Source: Prorocentrum cordatum (lineage: Eukaryota > Sar > Dinophyceae > Prorocentrales > Prorocentraceae). Taken from it: DNA of 42,130 bases. Under the pieces are notes generated by a model. It did no database searches. It was not told the origin of the DNA and saw only the letters and a program-made list of their open reading frames with translations. The position numbers and the translations under genes are program-made. Below, piece after piece: positions 9,972 to 18,361 of this stretch; positions within the stretch are counted from its first letter, which is position 1, and each line of letters opens with the position of its first letter. The stretch lies in contig CAUYUJ010008134.1 in NCBI GenBank assembly GCA_963575745.1, positions 1 through 42,130 of the forward strand. The letters are read 5' to 3'.

Positions 9972-10148
9972 GCAGACTGACTACCTACCAGATCACCCCA
10001 ACCCAACCCGAAGACCCCAATTTCGGGTTGGGGGGGTACGAGTTCCATGTGTTTTTTCGGTGTTCCCCTACCCCCCCAACTGGAAATGGAGGGCAAATTG
10101 AGGCCTTCGGGTTGGGTTGGGGTGGCTTGGTGGGTGGTGACAGACTGC
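9972..10148. mobile_element. TIR element with ~46-bp inverted ends
   Basis: The left end has GCAGACTG, then ACCCCAACCCAACCCGAAG. The right end has CTTCGGGTTGGGTTGGGGT, then CAGACTGC. Inner parts (GGTTGGGGGGGTA on the left, TACCCCCCCAACT on the right) pair as well. It interrupts or abuts the Ala/Glu-rich coding candidate to its right. Confidence 0.85.
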
Positions 10149-10159
10149 TGGGGGCTTCT

Positions 10160-10425
10160 GTCCAGCCACGCCACGGCTCGCTCCCCCAGATGTAGCACCC
10201 CGGGCGCGTGGGGCTCCTCCCTGCGGCCTGCACGCCGGCGGCGCGGGCCGCCGCCTCCGCGGCCCCCGCCTCCGCGGGCGCCGCCTCCGCCGCGCCCTCG
10301 GAGGCGTTGGCGGCCGGGGCCGCCGCCCCGGCCTCGGCCTCCTCGGGCGCCCCCTCCGTCGCGTTGGCGGGGGCCTCCGCCGCGACCGGCGGAGCCTTCG
10401 GCGCCCTCCTCTGGCGAAGCAAGAA
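10160..10425 (-). CDS. Possible Ala/Glu-rich coding exon, truncated
   Basis: On the minus strand one frame runs through an Ala/Glu/Pro-rich stretch (segments such as APPVAAEAPANATEGAPEE and AEAAPAEAGAAEAAARAAG) and then RSPTRPGCYIWGSEPWRGW, with almost every codon ending in G or C. The other frames give Arg/Pro- or Gly-rich strings. It begins near a CA dinucleotide run (10425-10445) and runs into the TIR element at 10148, so it may be an exon broken by that insertion. Low-complexity composition makes this tentative. Confidence 0.3.
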
Positions 10426-10446
10426 CACACACACACACACACACAC
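10425..10446. repeat. CA dinucleotide microsatellite
   Basis: About ten CA units. A similar ACAC run is at 4606-4624. Confidence 0.9.
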
Positions 10447-10610
10447 CCATATACCCACAGGGGGGATGGGGGTCCCCGCTCGAGCGGGAGCGTTCCCTGG
10501 GGTCCGACAGCCCGCACCCATGCCCATAGCCAGTCCTCCTCCCAACGACCCCCTTCTGGGTATGGGTGTGTGTTGTTCGTTCGTCATCCTCCGGCGCGCA
10601 CACGGGGGTC

Positions 10611-10720
10611 AGGGGGAGGGGGGAAGGCTTCACGGGAGGCTGCATCTTGCAAGGCGCCGGCCTCACATCCATGGACAGGGCCCGCTGCTTCTGAGAAGCC
10701 TTCACCCCTCCCCCTACACC
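10611..10720. mobile_element. Foldback element family F, copy 1
   Basis: G/A-rich left end (GGGGAGGGGGGAAGGCTTC) and C/T-rich right end (GAAGCCTTCACCCCTCCCCC) form inverted arms. The centre has GGCGCCGGCCTCACATC, shared with 38593-38715. This copy is more diverged than copy 3 and has lost some CTTCTTAGAAG units. Confidence 0.7.
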
Positions 10721-10724
10721 CTTC

Positions 10725-10892
10725 GTGATTGTTTCGCAACGTCGACCCCCAGAGGTCTGGACCTCTTACCCAGGACTTGTTTCTCATCCTGAGTCGTTTT
10801 CTGACGGCCCTGGGGCCTGGTGAGTGCTCCTGGAATCCGAAAATGGCGAAAAACCTACCGTCGTGATGTTTGTCGCAACGCGAGGGGGTCTG
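10725..10892 (+). repeat. Interspersed repeat family B, copy 1
   Basis: About 165 bp beginning near CGTGATTGTTTCGCAACGTC and ending near CGTCGTGATGTTTGTCGCAA. It shares internal segments (GGTCTGGACC, CATCCTGAGTCGTTTT, GACGGCCC) with 20024-20178 and 11404-11752 in the opposite orientation and 31440-31590 in the same one. Non-coding. Confidence 0.75.
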
Positions 10893-10993
10893 GGTCTGCG
10901 CCTGGCCGGCTCCTGCTCCAGGGCCACGCCTCGGCGGCGGAGAGCGAGGCGACCGGCTGGGCGGCGCAGCACAGGAGCAGGAGGCAGGCAGCC

Positions 10994-11050
10994 CGCGGGG
11001 AGGACTGCATGGCTGTCGAGGCGGTCTCGCGGCCGCCCTTCGAGAGGGTT
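10994..11050 (+). repeat. Direct repeat, left copy (flanks MITE A2)
   Basis: Contains CGCGGGGAGGACTGCATGG and GAGGCGGTCTCGCGGC followed by CTTCGAGAGGGT. The same series recurs at 11316-11379. The left copy is directly followed by element A2; the right copy is not. Confidence 0.8.
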
Positions 11051-11053
11051 CAG

Positions 11054-11223
11054 TCGGGGCGTTGACCTAAGGAACCCTAAATAAGGAACGAGGCCCCTAT
11101 ATTCCATGAGTGAAACTTCGATTTCCTATCGAAGACATAAGGGGAACCTGAGGCAAGCTGTGAAACACTTAAGGAACGCGGAGCCCCCCCCAACCAAAAG
11201 GGTTCCTTCTTCAGGGCCCCGAC
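11054..11223. mobile_element. MITE-like element family A, copy 2
   Basis: Ends GTCGGGGC and GCCCCGAC with inner AAGGAACCC/GGGTTCC. The central inverted repeat CTTCGAT (11116-11122) and ATCGAAG (11128-11134) is perfect here. Flanking DNA is duplicated without the element at 11316-11405, so that copy can be read as an empty site. Confidence 0.9.
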
Positions 11224-11315
11224 TATAACGTGTGGCGTGGCAAGTGTCGTGGATCGCTTTCGGTCAGGAAGCCTGGATGAGGGAACGGCCGCGGAACGGC
11301 CGCGGAAGGGATTCA

Positions 11316-11403
11316 GACAAGCCGCGGGGAGGACTGCAGATGGCCGTCGAGGCGGTCTCGCGGCTGCCCTTCGAGAGGGTAGCGTCTGGTGTGGCACGTT
11401 TGG
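11316..11403 (+). repeat. Direct repeat, right copy (empty-site paralogue of A2)
   Basis: After the shared CTTCGAGAGGGT the sequence continues AGCGTCTGGTGTGGCACGT, which aligns with the right flank of A2 (ATAACGTGTGGCGTGGCAAGT). The two flanks of A2 are therefore contiguous here. Confidence 0.75.
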
Positions 11404-11752
11404 CGAAGCGCAATGAAAACAACATCACGGCGGGAGGCCTTTCGCTTCTTTTGCCATCCGGGGGCCCTTGCCGGGCCCTGGGACCGTCAAAACACTACAG
11501 GCCGCTGAAAGAAGGAACGCTAAATAAGGAACGAAGCCCCTTCTTGGCCCTGTAAGCGCCGCCGTGCCCCAGGAGGGCAAGAGGAACAGCACTGGAGGCA
11601 CCTAAGGAACATCGAGCCCCTTCCGAACCCAACCTGTTCCTTATTTCAGCGTCTTGACTGGATTGGGGACGAGAACCGGGTCCTGGGGAAAGGGTCCAAA
11701 CCACTGGGGGTCGACGCTGTGAAGCAATCACGACGCCGGGGGTCTGGGCAGG
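11404..11752 (-). repeat. Interspersed repeat family B, copy 2, split by an A-family insertion
   Basis: The left part (AACATCACGGCGGGAGG to GGGACCGTCAAAAC) and the right part (GACGAGAACCGGGTCC to AATCACGACGCC) match successive halves of the copy at 20024-20178. The break at 11497/11657 coincides with the ends of element A4. Confidence 0.8.
11498..11656. mobile_element. MITE-like element family A, diverged copy 4, nested in family B
   Basis: Left end CAGGCCGCTGAAAGAAGGAA; right end, read inverted, CAAGACGCTGAAATAAGGAA. Internal CTAAATAAGGAACGA and AAGGAACATCGAGCCCC match copies 1-3. Flanks ACTA and ACTG may be a 3-4 bp target duplication. It has longer recognisable TIRs than copies 1-3. Confidence 0.8.
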
Positions 11753-11953
11753 GGGAGGGGGGACAAGGAAAGGCGACACCAACGCCAACAGGGCGAGGAG
11801 ATGCGCGGAGGCAAGGGGGGTCTATCTGGTGGTGTGGTCCCCTGCCTCTCGCTCGAGACATCCCCAGTCTCTCGCTCGGGGAGGCACCGTGGACCTCCTA
11901 GCTGGAGGTGGGCCCCCATGGTGGTGTTGGTATCGCTCCTCCTCCTCCCTCCG

Positions 11954-12079
11954 AGGGAGGGGGGGCAAGGCTTCTTAGAAGGAGGCCGCTTCTGAAAAGA
12001 CGCCAGCCCTGCATCTGCAGACCAAGCCCCGCGCCTTCTAAGGAGTAGGGGTGCGTCTAAGAAGCCGTCCCCCCCCCTC
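11954..12079. mobile_element. Foldback element family F, copy 2
   Basis: Left arm GGCTTCTTAGAAGGAGG, right arm GCGCCTTCTAAGGAG and TCTAAGAAGCC with a CCCCTCGCC tail. The loop has diverged relative to copies 1 and 3. Non-coding. Confidence 0.75.
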
Positions 12080-12109
12080 GCCTCCCCTCTCTCTGCGTCG
12101 TCCGCACGT

Positions 12110-12595
12110 GCTGGGTCGCGCGGGCCAGGGAGCCCCGGGGCGGGAAGGGCCGCGGAGGGGAGCACAGGGCGAGCGGCCGTGCCCTGTGGCTGCGAGCCCG
12201 CCAGGGGCCTCTTGCTGCGTGTTCGCGTCCCCGAGGGGGCAGCGCGTGGTGTGGGAGGTGTGGGGTCGCTCGGGTCGGGAAGCCTCGGGGCAGAACGCCC
12301 GCGGGAGGGAGCACAGGTCGAGCAGGGGCTCGGCTGCAGAGCAGATGCACCCCCGAATTCATTGGATCCTCGAGTCTGCGAGAAATGCGCAGGATGATCC
12401 GATCTACGAAGCAGCCCAGGTATTTCTCATAGCTTCGACGAGCAAAGCACTTCGGAGGTAGATGTATGATGTATTCGATTGTGGCTGCGAGCCTACCAGG
12501 GGCCTCCTGCTGCGTATTCGTGCCCGGGTCGGGTTTCCCTGCGCTCGCCGAGGGCCGCCGCGGTATGTGTCCAGAGGCACCCCAAATCGGGGGAA
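12110..12595. repeat. Diverged duplicated segments, no gene
   Basis: TGTGGCTGCGAGCCCGCCAG (12186-12205) recurs as TGTGGCTGCGAGCCTACCAG near 12480, and GGGAGCCCCGGGGCGGGAAG-like sequence recurs near 12275-12300. The region is a set of old duplications; no coding frame is convincing. Confidence 0.55.
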
Positions 12596-13060
12596 CGCCT
12601 CCTGAGTGGCATTGCTTGGCATTGCTTGGCATTGTTTTGGAGTGCGTTACTTGGCGTTGCATTCAGATGCATGGACTTGCATTGCTTGGCATAGCTTGGC
12701 ACTGGTTGGCATTATTTGGCAGCGTTCCCGTGGATTGCTGAGCATGTCTGGGCATGGCTTGGCGTTGCCTGGCATGGCGTCACGTTGCTTGGCATAGCTG
12801 AGCAGCATTGCTTGGCATTGCGCGGCGTGTCTCGACATTTCTTGGCATTGCTTGGCATTGCTCGGCATTGTTCGGCATTGTTTGGCATTGCTTGGCGTTG
12901 CGTGGCATTGTTTGGCACTACATTACATGGCGCTGCCTGGCATTGCTTGACATTGCTTGACAATGCTTGACAATGCTTGGCATTGCTTGAAATTTCTTTA
13001 CATTACACTGATTTGCATTGCTTGGCATTGAGTGGCATTTCTTGGCATTGCTTGGCGCGG
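12596..13060. repeat. Decamer minisatellite CATTGCTTGG
   Basis: About 40 units of a 10-base repeat, consensus CATTGCTTGG, with frequent single-base changes. Both strands have long repetitive frames because the unit rarely creates stops; these are not genes. Confidence 0.95.
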
Positions 13061-13149
13061 AGCACCACTGAACAGAAACAAGGGTCAGGGAAATCCGAGG
13101 AACGGCACCGTGAGGAAAGAACATCTTAGCCAGCGCGCACCCCAAACAG

Positions 13150-13363
13150 TGGGTGCAAGTTATGCGGTGAAAACTTGTAGTGTAAACTATGTCGTATAAG
13201 CTGTGTGGTGTGAGTTGTGGAGGTGAGCGCTATGCGGTACAAGAGAACCGGTAGCAGCCATGTGGGGCAATCTATGCTGTGAACTGGGGGTGGAAGCTAC
13301 GCGGTGTCAGATATGATGTGCAAGCTATGTTGTGCAAGCTATGCGGTGTAAGCTATGTGGTTA
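13150..13363. repeat. AAGCTATGYGGTGY minisatellite, left part
   Basis: Imperfect 14-16 base units around AAGCTATGTGGTG, with variants. The array resumes at 13615 after element C2, so C2 sits inside it. Confidence 0.8.
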
Positions 13364-13614
13364 GAGGCCTCCTAGATGGGGTCGGAGTAGATAGGGTCGG
13401 AGGATCGCGCCGCATCGCCGATATATCGGCGATGTATCGACGATGCATCGGCGATGCATTGGCGATGCACTGGCGATGCATCGTCGACGTGGGCGATCAT
13501 AGGCGACGCCGGCGCGGAGAAAATCGGGCTCCGCATCGAGCCGCATCGGCGATGCATCGGCGATGCGGCGCGATCCTCCGACCCCATCTACTCCGACCCC
13601 ATCTGGGAGGCCTC
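13364..13614. mobile_element. Foldback element family C, copy 2
   Basis: The left arm starts GAGGCCTCCTAGATGGGGTC, continues GGAGTAGATAGGGTCGG and ends GGATCGCGCCGCATCG. The right arm is its inverted complement with about two differences over 56 bases. The core contains GATGCATCG palindromic units. No CCT tract, unlike copy 1. Non-coding. Confidence 0.9.
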
Positions 13615-13665
13615 GAGTGGTGCAAGCTACGTCGTGCAAGCTATGGTGCAAACGGTGTGGCGTGG
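13615..13665. repeat. AAGCTATGYGGTGY minisatellite, right part
   Basis: GTGCAAGCTACGTCGTGCAA and following units continue the array interrupted by element C2. Confidence 0.75.
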
Positions 13666-14070
13666 AGTCCACGCGCGGGGCGGCGCCCACGAGCGCCCAC
13701 GAGACGGCACGGGCGGCAGCGTGGCGCAAGCTCGGCGGACCCACCCAGCGCACAGGCCGACAGAGAGCGCCAATTCGAGGCGGCGGCGTGGAAAATCCTC
13801 GGCGAGCCAATCAAATTCCTCGAGAGACCACTTTTCCCTCGCGGCGATCGTGGGCGTTATCGAGAGGAAGGGCCGGGGCGGACAGGGGCATTACGTGACG
13901 AACGTCCCTCCACCCCCGGGCTGTGCAACTCTGGCACCAGCGCCTGCGTCCACCAGCGCCGCGTGGTTCTGTCACCACAGCGTTGCGTTAAGGGGGGGGG
14001 AGGGAGGCATAACGCGCGTATGACCAAGAGCGTTTAAAAACACTCCAAGCAACCAAATTAAGAACCCCTC
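13666..14070. other. No supported gene
   Basis: GC-rich sequence; overlapping open frames on the plus strand show no domain or consistent codon bias. Confidence 0.4.
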
Positions 14071-14285
14071 ACTGCAAGCACCGTTTGAGGAACAGGGCCA
14101 GGGAACCCCGAGGGAGGCCACTGTAAAGAAACAAACCAAGGACGCGCGCGAGGAACGCCGATGTAAAGAAGTAAGGCTGGGGAACGCCGAAGAAAACCAC
14201 TGTAAAGAAACGAGGCCGCGGAACCCCAGGGAACGCGACTGCAAAGAAACAAGACCAGGGAACCCCAGGGAACGCCAACTGGCGC
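14071..14285. repeat. ~40-bp minisatellite
   Basis: About five units with CTGTAAAGAAACAAG and CAGGGAACCCC as landmarks. The TGTAAAG or TGCAAAG motif recurs at 14122, 14162, 14201 and 14240, a 39-40 base period. On the minus strand it yields repetitive Val-Pro-Trp-Gly-Ser peptides, which I regard as artefacts. Confidence 0.85.
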
Positions 14286-14572
14286 AAGCCTCGAACCCAC
14301 TGGGTGTTCAAGAACACGACAGACAGAACCCCTTGGGCAAGCCCGACGGGGGAAATTCACAATTTCCAAAATCAAGAACGCCTGCCCCATGCAACGACGA
14401 CAGGCAGCCACTCTACCAAGGCGGCCCCCGGGCACGCACGACGCAACACAGGCACCGCAGGCAACGACAGGCAACCGCTCAACCAGGACGCTGCCCATCC
14501 CTGATCAGGGCAACTCGTCTGGTGTCTGTTCTCGGATGGGCTGGTGGGGATGAGCGAAGCGTCAAACATACC
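14286..14572. other. Short direct repeats, dispersed segment
   Basis: GCAACGACGACAGGCAGCCAC (near 14391) and GCAACGACAGGCAACCGCTC (near 14461) are local duplicates. 14510-14570 (GGCAACTCG, GGATGGGCTGG) resembles 35632-35680. No gene supported. Confidence 0.5.
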
Positions 14573-14574
14573 CC

Positions 14575-14957
14575 TACAGTCGAGGTTGATTGGAGAGGGC
14601 GCGCGAGAAGACACAAGATCTCTCCGAGGGCCACATTGCCATAGGAATGCAGAAGGCATGGGGCATGGGTCGCGACGCGCAGGACACTAGATGGACGAAG
14701 CCAAGACGAAGATAGAATCGGGAAAAGATAAATCGAGAATACTTGAGATCCGGCCGCTCTGGAGGATGTCTTGGGCGCCGTGGCCTTCTCAGGGCGTACC
14801 GGAACGTTCGGATGAACCCACCTTGCCAAATCAAGGGTACCCTTATGTCCTGTGTCTCGCGACCCATGCCTCCTACATTCCCGTGGCAATGGAACCCTCG
14901 GAAGGGTCGTGTGTCCCCTCGCGTGTCCTGTCCACACAATCAAGTCCGACTGTACAG
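14575..14957. mobile_element. Large foldback element, ~110-bp arms
   Basis: The left arm (about 14575-14695) includes CTACAGTCGAGGTTGATTGG, CCACATTGCCATAGGAATGC and GGCATGGGTCGCGA. The right arm (about 14853-14957) carries the inverted counterparts TCGCGACCCATGCC, CATTCCCGTGGCAATGG and CAATCAAGTCCGACTGTACAG. The loop shares sequence with 40284-40320. Non-coding. Confidence 0.75.
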
Positions 14958-14959
14958 TC

Positions 14960-15161
14960 ACTCGGCGGCGAGCGAGGGAGGGGGGAGAAGGAGAAGGCCT
15001 TCTCAGAAAGCGGCGGGGCTTCTCAGAAGCGCTCCAGCCTTCTGAAAGTTTTTTCCTTGTCTTCGGGGAATGGCTTAGGAACCTTCTCCGAAGGCCTGGG
15101 GACTTCCGAGCCTTCTGAAAAGAGCCGTCCCTTCGCACTTCCCCCCAGCGCCCGCCGTCGA
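14960..15161. mobile_element. Foldback element family E, copy 1
   Basis: The left arm starts CTCGGCGGCGAGCGAGGGAG and contains GGCCTTCTCAGAA. The right arm contains CTTCTGAAAAG, TTCGCACTTCCCCCC and CGCCGTCG. Internal CTTCTCAGAAG-type palindromes are typical of the family. Relatives at 17172-17592 and 21150-21335. Confidence 0.8.
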
Positions 15162-15695
15162 TAGGTCCTTCCATGGCTGTTCCTCTCGCCCTCCTCGCGC
15201 ACGCAGGCACTTTCGGAGCCAAAAAAGGGCGTCGCTCCTTGTGCATCGCTCCTTGTTCCAGCAGCCCGACTGCACCCTGGCTGGGCCAGGACGGGGATAC
15301 ATCTGTTCCAGAGCGTTCCGGAACTCTCTCAAAGCGACCCTCGAAATTCCCAAGGAGGCATGTGTCGCGAGACACAGGACACAAGGGCACCCTTGAGTTG
15401 GCAGGGGCGGTACATCCGACGCGGTTTTGCACTCCAGGTCGAGTTTCAGGGGTTCTGGGGCCCGAGAACGGCCCTCAGAGATCGGTAAACTATGAACAAC
15501 CGCCTAGAAGTTCGAACCTCGAAATTCGCCCCCCCTCGCTCGCCGCCGATTGACTGTACGTACCCTTGACCTGGCAGGGTCGGCCTACGAGTCGGCCTCG
15601 ACGGTACAGCGCCGCGCGGGGCCAGCGCGTCCCTGGCCGCCCACAAGGCCTTCTCCTTCTCCTCCCCCTCCTCGCTCGCCGCCGATTGTAGGCGG
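15162..15695. other. Inverted copies of neighbouring repeats, no gene
   Basis: 15358-15420 (CATGTGTCGCGAGACACAGG, GGCACCCTTGAGTTGGCAGG) is the inverted complement of 14806-14872, and 15640-15685 (CTCGCTCGCCGCCGA) is an inverted fragment of the family E left arm. No coding frame is supported. Confidence 0.6.
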
Positions 15696-15699
15696 CGCG

Positions 15700-15905
15700 C
15701 CCCTCCTCCTCCTCCTCCTCCTCCTCCTCCTCCTCCTTCCTCCTCTTCTCCTCCCCTTCTCCGCCTCCTCCTCCTCCTCCTCCTCCTCCGCCTCTCCTCC
15801 CTCCTCCTCCGCCTCCTCCTCCTCCTCCTCCTCCTCCGCCTCCTCCGCCTCCTCCGCCTCCTCCTCCTCCTCCTCCTCCTCCTCCTCCTCCTCCTCCTCC
15901 TCCTC
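15700..15905. repeat. CCT microsatellite with CCTCCG interruptions
   Basis: CCT array lying just 3' (minus strand) of the LINE fragment at 16012-16350, where it reads (GGA)n. Poly-Glu/Arg/Gly frames are artefacts. Confidence 0.95.
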
Positions 15906-15960
15906 CAGTTGCCAGTTGCCAGCATTGCGGGCCTGTCCTCGCGCGCCGAGGGCCCGTCCG

Positions 15961-15998
15961 CCAGCGTGCTCCGGAACAGCGTTTCCGGAGCACGTTGG
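15961..15998. repeat. Strong hairpin downstream of the LINE fragment
   Basis: CGTGCTCCGGAA (15965-15976) and TTCCGGAGCACG (15983-15994) form a perfect 12-bp stem with a 6-base loop, extendable by CCAG/TTGG outside. It lies 13-50 bases after the stop of the minus-strand LINE fragment and may be a 3' stem-loop recognised by the reverse transcriptase, by analogy with stringent LINEs. Confidence 0.85.
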
Positions 15999-16011
15999 AC
16001 CGCCGCGGCCG

Positions 16012-16350
16012 CTAGAAGAGCGGCACGGCGCCCGCCGCGCAGGCAGCCCGCTCGCGCAAGTAGGCGAGCTCGCCCGTCGGCCAGCTGAGCAGCCCCTGTG
16101 GCCGCTGCTGCTTGAGGAATCGTCGAACGGCCTTGCGTCTGGTGCTTGTGGCTGGAAGGCAGGGTCCCGGAAGTTTCTTACTCCTGGACCCGCTCCTCCC
16201 CCCACACTTCAAGCACAGGGTGATTCCTCGAAACACACGCACATGTGGCTTGTGAGATTCATGAATTGGGAAAGTACTATAGGCTGGGCAGCACGGCTTA
16301 TTCACCCACCTAGCTTTCCGACAACTCCTACTGTCGCGCAGCGAGTGCAC
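16012..16350 (-). pseudogene. C-terminal fragment of a second LINE ORF2 (zinc tail)
   Basis: A 112-codon open frame ending at TAG (16012-16014). Its middle reads HKPHVRVFRGITLCLKCGGR, then KKLPGPC about 20 residues later and RRFLKQQRPQGLLSWP at the end. This order (His, a CxxCG pair, a Leu-x-x-x-Cys, a basic helix and Gly/Pro) matches the terminal domain after RNase H in the large retroelement of this window (FICVKCGAWA near 24580) and, from general knowledge, in many dinoflagellate LINE proteins. The upstream endonuclease, RT and RNase H are missing, so this is a 5'-truncated insertion, as target-primed reverse transcription often leaves. The sequence differs clearly from the element at 22.9-30.4 kb, so it belongs to another family. 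Confidence 0.65.
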
Positions 16351-16648
16351 TGAATCCTATCGCCATCCTCCTCCTCCGCCTCCTCCTCCTCCTCCCCCTC
16401 CGCCGTCCTGCGCCGTCCTCCGCCGTCCTCCTCCTTCCTCCCATCGATCCGCACCCCGCGGCGCTCCGCCCTCCGCCGGGGCCGCCGCGCCGCAAGCCGC
16501 GCGCGCCGCCCTGCGCGGAGAGCTCTCTCAGTGCGGCGGCGCCGCCGCGGGGTGGTGGGCACCTGCGGGCGCCGGCGCGCCGCATGAGGCCGCCGGCGAC
16601 GACGACGACGACGACGACGCCGACGACGGCGACGACGACGACGGCGTC

Positions 16649-16679
<31 letters not shown>

Positions 16680-16681
16680 TC

Positions 16682-16735
<54 letters not shown>

Positions 16736-16954
16736 TGCGACTGCGGCGACGCGGCGGCGGCGGCGGGGCAAGGCGGCACGAGGACTCGAGGGACAAAGCG
16801 TAAGGGAGGGGGGAGGGCCTGCTCACAGAGGTGGCCACACGCGAGCCCCGCCCGCCGCCCTCACGATTTCTGAGGAGGGGAGGTGGGGGGGAGCCACGCC
16901 GCTCGGGAACCCCCACCCACCTTTGGAAATCGTGGGTGGTGGGGGTAGGGTCAG
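16351..16954. repeat. CCT and GAC microsatellites
   Basis: CCTCCG units at about 16362-16438 and a long GAC array with GGC interruptions at about 16597-16765. Poly-Asp, Thr, Arg, Ser or Val frames are artefacts. The remainder is GC-rich with no supported gene. Confidence 0.85.
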
Positions 16955-17109
16955 GTCGGGCGGGTCCTCCTACAGGCGGATTGTACAGGAACAATAGACC
17001 ATAGTCAAACAAATACTCACAAAAAACTCAAAAAAATAATAGAAACATCGTCCGCAAACTATTGTTTTACTGTTTTTGAATATTCCTCCTGTAGAGGGAC
17101 ACGCCCGAC
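16955..17109. mobile_element. MITE-like element family D, copy 1
   Basis: Starts GTCGGGCGGGTCCTCCTACA and ends GTAGAGGGACACGCCCGAC. The interior (17000-17085) is AT-rich, unlike the GC-rich flanks. Full relatives at 19335-19479 and 39662-39842; half copies at 21336-21390 and 40967-41010. Confidence 0.85.
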
Positions 17110-17171
17110 TGAAGGGTAGGGTTCACCTGTGGCCACCGATCACGGGCAGCGCCGTGCCGCTCGGCATCGAG

Positions 17172-17307
17172 GCTCGGCGGCGAGCGAGGGGGGGGAAGTG
17201 AGAAGGAACCGAGGCCTTCACAGAATGCGGCGCGACGACGACGACGACCACGACGACGACGCCGACGGCCGCAACGGCGACGACAACGACGCCGACGACG
17301 ACGACTG

Positions 17308-17369
<62 letters not shown>

Positions 17370-17592
17370 CACGACAGCGGCGACGACGACGACCACGACG
17401 ACGACGGCGGCGACGAAGACGACGACCACGACAACGGCGACGACGATGCCGACAACGACGACGACCTTCTGAGGAGTGCGATGTTTCTTCGGGGAAAGCT
17501 TAAAAGAACTTCTCGGAAGGACGGGCGACTCTCGAGCCTTCTGAGAAGCCCGGCCCCTTCTCACTTCACCCCCAGAGGCTCGCCGCCGAGAG
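17172..17592. mobile_element. Foldback element family E, copy 2, with expanded GAC core
   Basis: The left arm starts GCTCGGCGGCGAGCGAGG and contains GGAAGTGAGAAGG. The right arm contains CTTCTGAGAAG, CCTTCTCACTTCACCCCC and GGCTCGCCGCCGAGAG. The loop holds a GAC microsatellite at about 17231-17465 that is absent from copies 1 and 3. Confidence 0.85.
17231..17465. repeat. GAC microsatellite inside foldback E2
   Basis: GAC triplets with CAC and GGC interruptions. Open frames encode poly-Asp, poly-Ser or poly-Val and are not genes. Confidence 0.95.
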
Positions 17593-18360
17593 GCAGCGCT
17601 GCGCATGTACAGCCGAGGCGCATACCATTGGGCCTTCTGCAAGAAACCCAACCCCGAGACCCCAGGACGTCCATTGATGTTTGGTGTGGGAACAGTACGC
17701 TTTCCATCGTGAAACCATCGAGACCAAAGAAACCCAGGGCACCCTGGAGGCAAGCAGGGTGTTTCTTGGCATGGGTCTCCACTGTAAGAAGGATGCACAC
17801 AGAGAATGCACAGGCATTGGAGGGCCGTGTGAGCGTTTTCGAACGGGGGCTGGCCAGCGAAAGTCGCCAAGGATGGGCCGAAGGGGCAGGGATGGAAGGG
17901 TAATCAGCCTTGGAACAGCGCTCGTCCTTGCTATGCGCCCTGGCTGCATCCCTACTACATCCATCCATTACTCTCGTCTCTGTTGCTGCTCTTCCTCTTT
18001 TGGCTGTTCATCCTTGACCATCAGCGTCTCTCCCACCATCAGCTTGATGGCCGTGGGAGCGGGTGTCGCGGCGGGCGTGCAGGCGAGCGTGCCCGCTATC
18101 TGACGCTTCGAGCTTTCGCTCTGCGGCCTGCCCAACAGAAAGGGAGACAAAGGACCTGCTCACGGGGTGGAAACATCGAGCTTTCCTCGGCGGTGCATCG
18201 CCGATAGATCGGCGGCAGGGCCCCGATGGTGAAACCGCACGCTCCTGACCGGCGTTGGGGGATCGGGCCCCTGTCGGAGATCAGTGGGCGAGTGAGGGTC
18301 AAGGTATCCCCCTCTCATGATGGGCATGTTTTCCACCATCACCACCATAAGTTTGAGAGG
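17593..18360. other. No firmly supported gene
   Basis: Complex sequence with frames on both strands. The best is a 60-codon minus-strand frame at 17968-18150 whose end (IKLMVGETLMVKDEQPKEEE) reads like protein with a Gln/Glu-rich tail. It has no recognisable domain and could be a small exon. The plus strand at 17681-18103 is also open. Confidence 0.35.
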
Positions 18361-18361
18361 G

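Noticed and set aside
12596-13060. CRISPR-like array of short repeats
   Set aside because: The 10-bp units are contiguous and degenerate, with no unique spacers of constant size and no cas genes.
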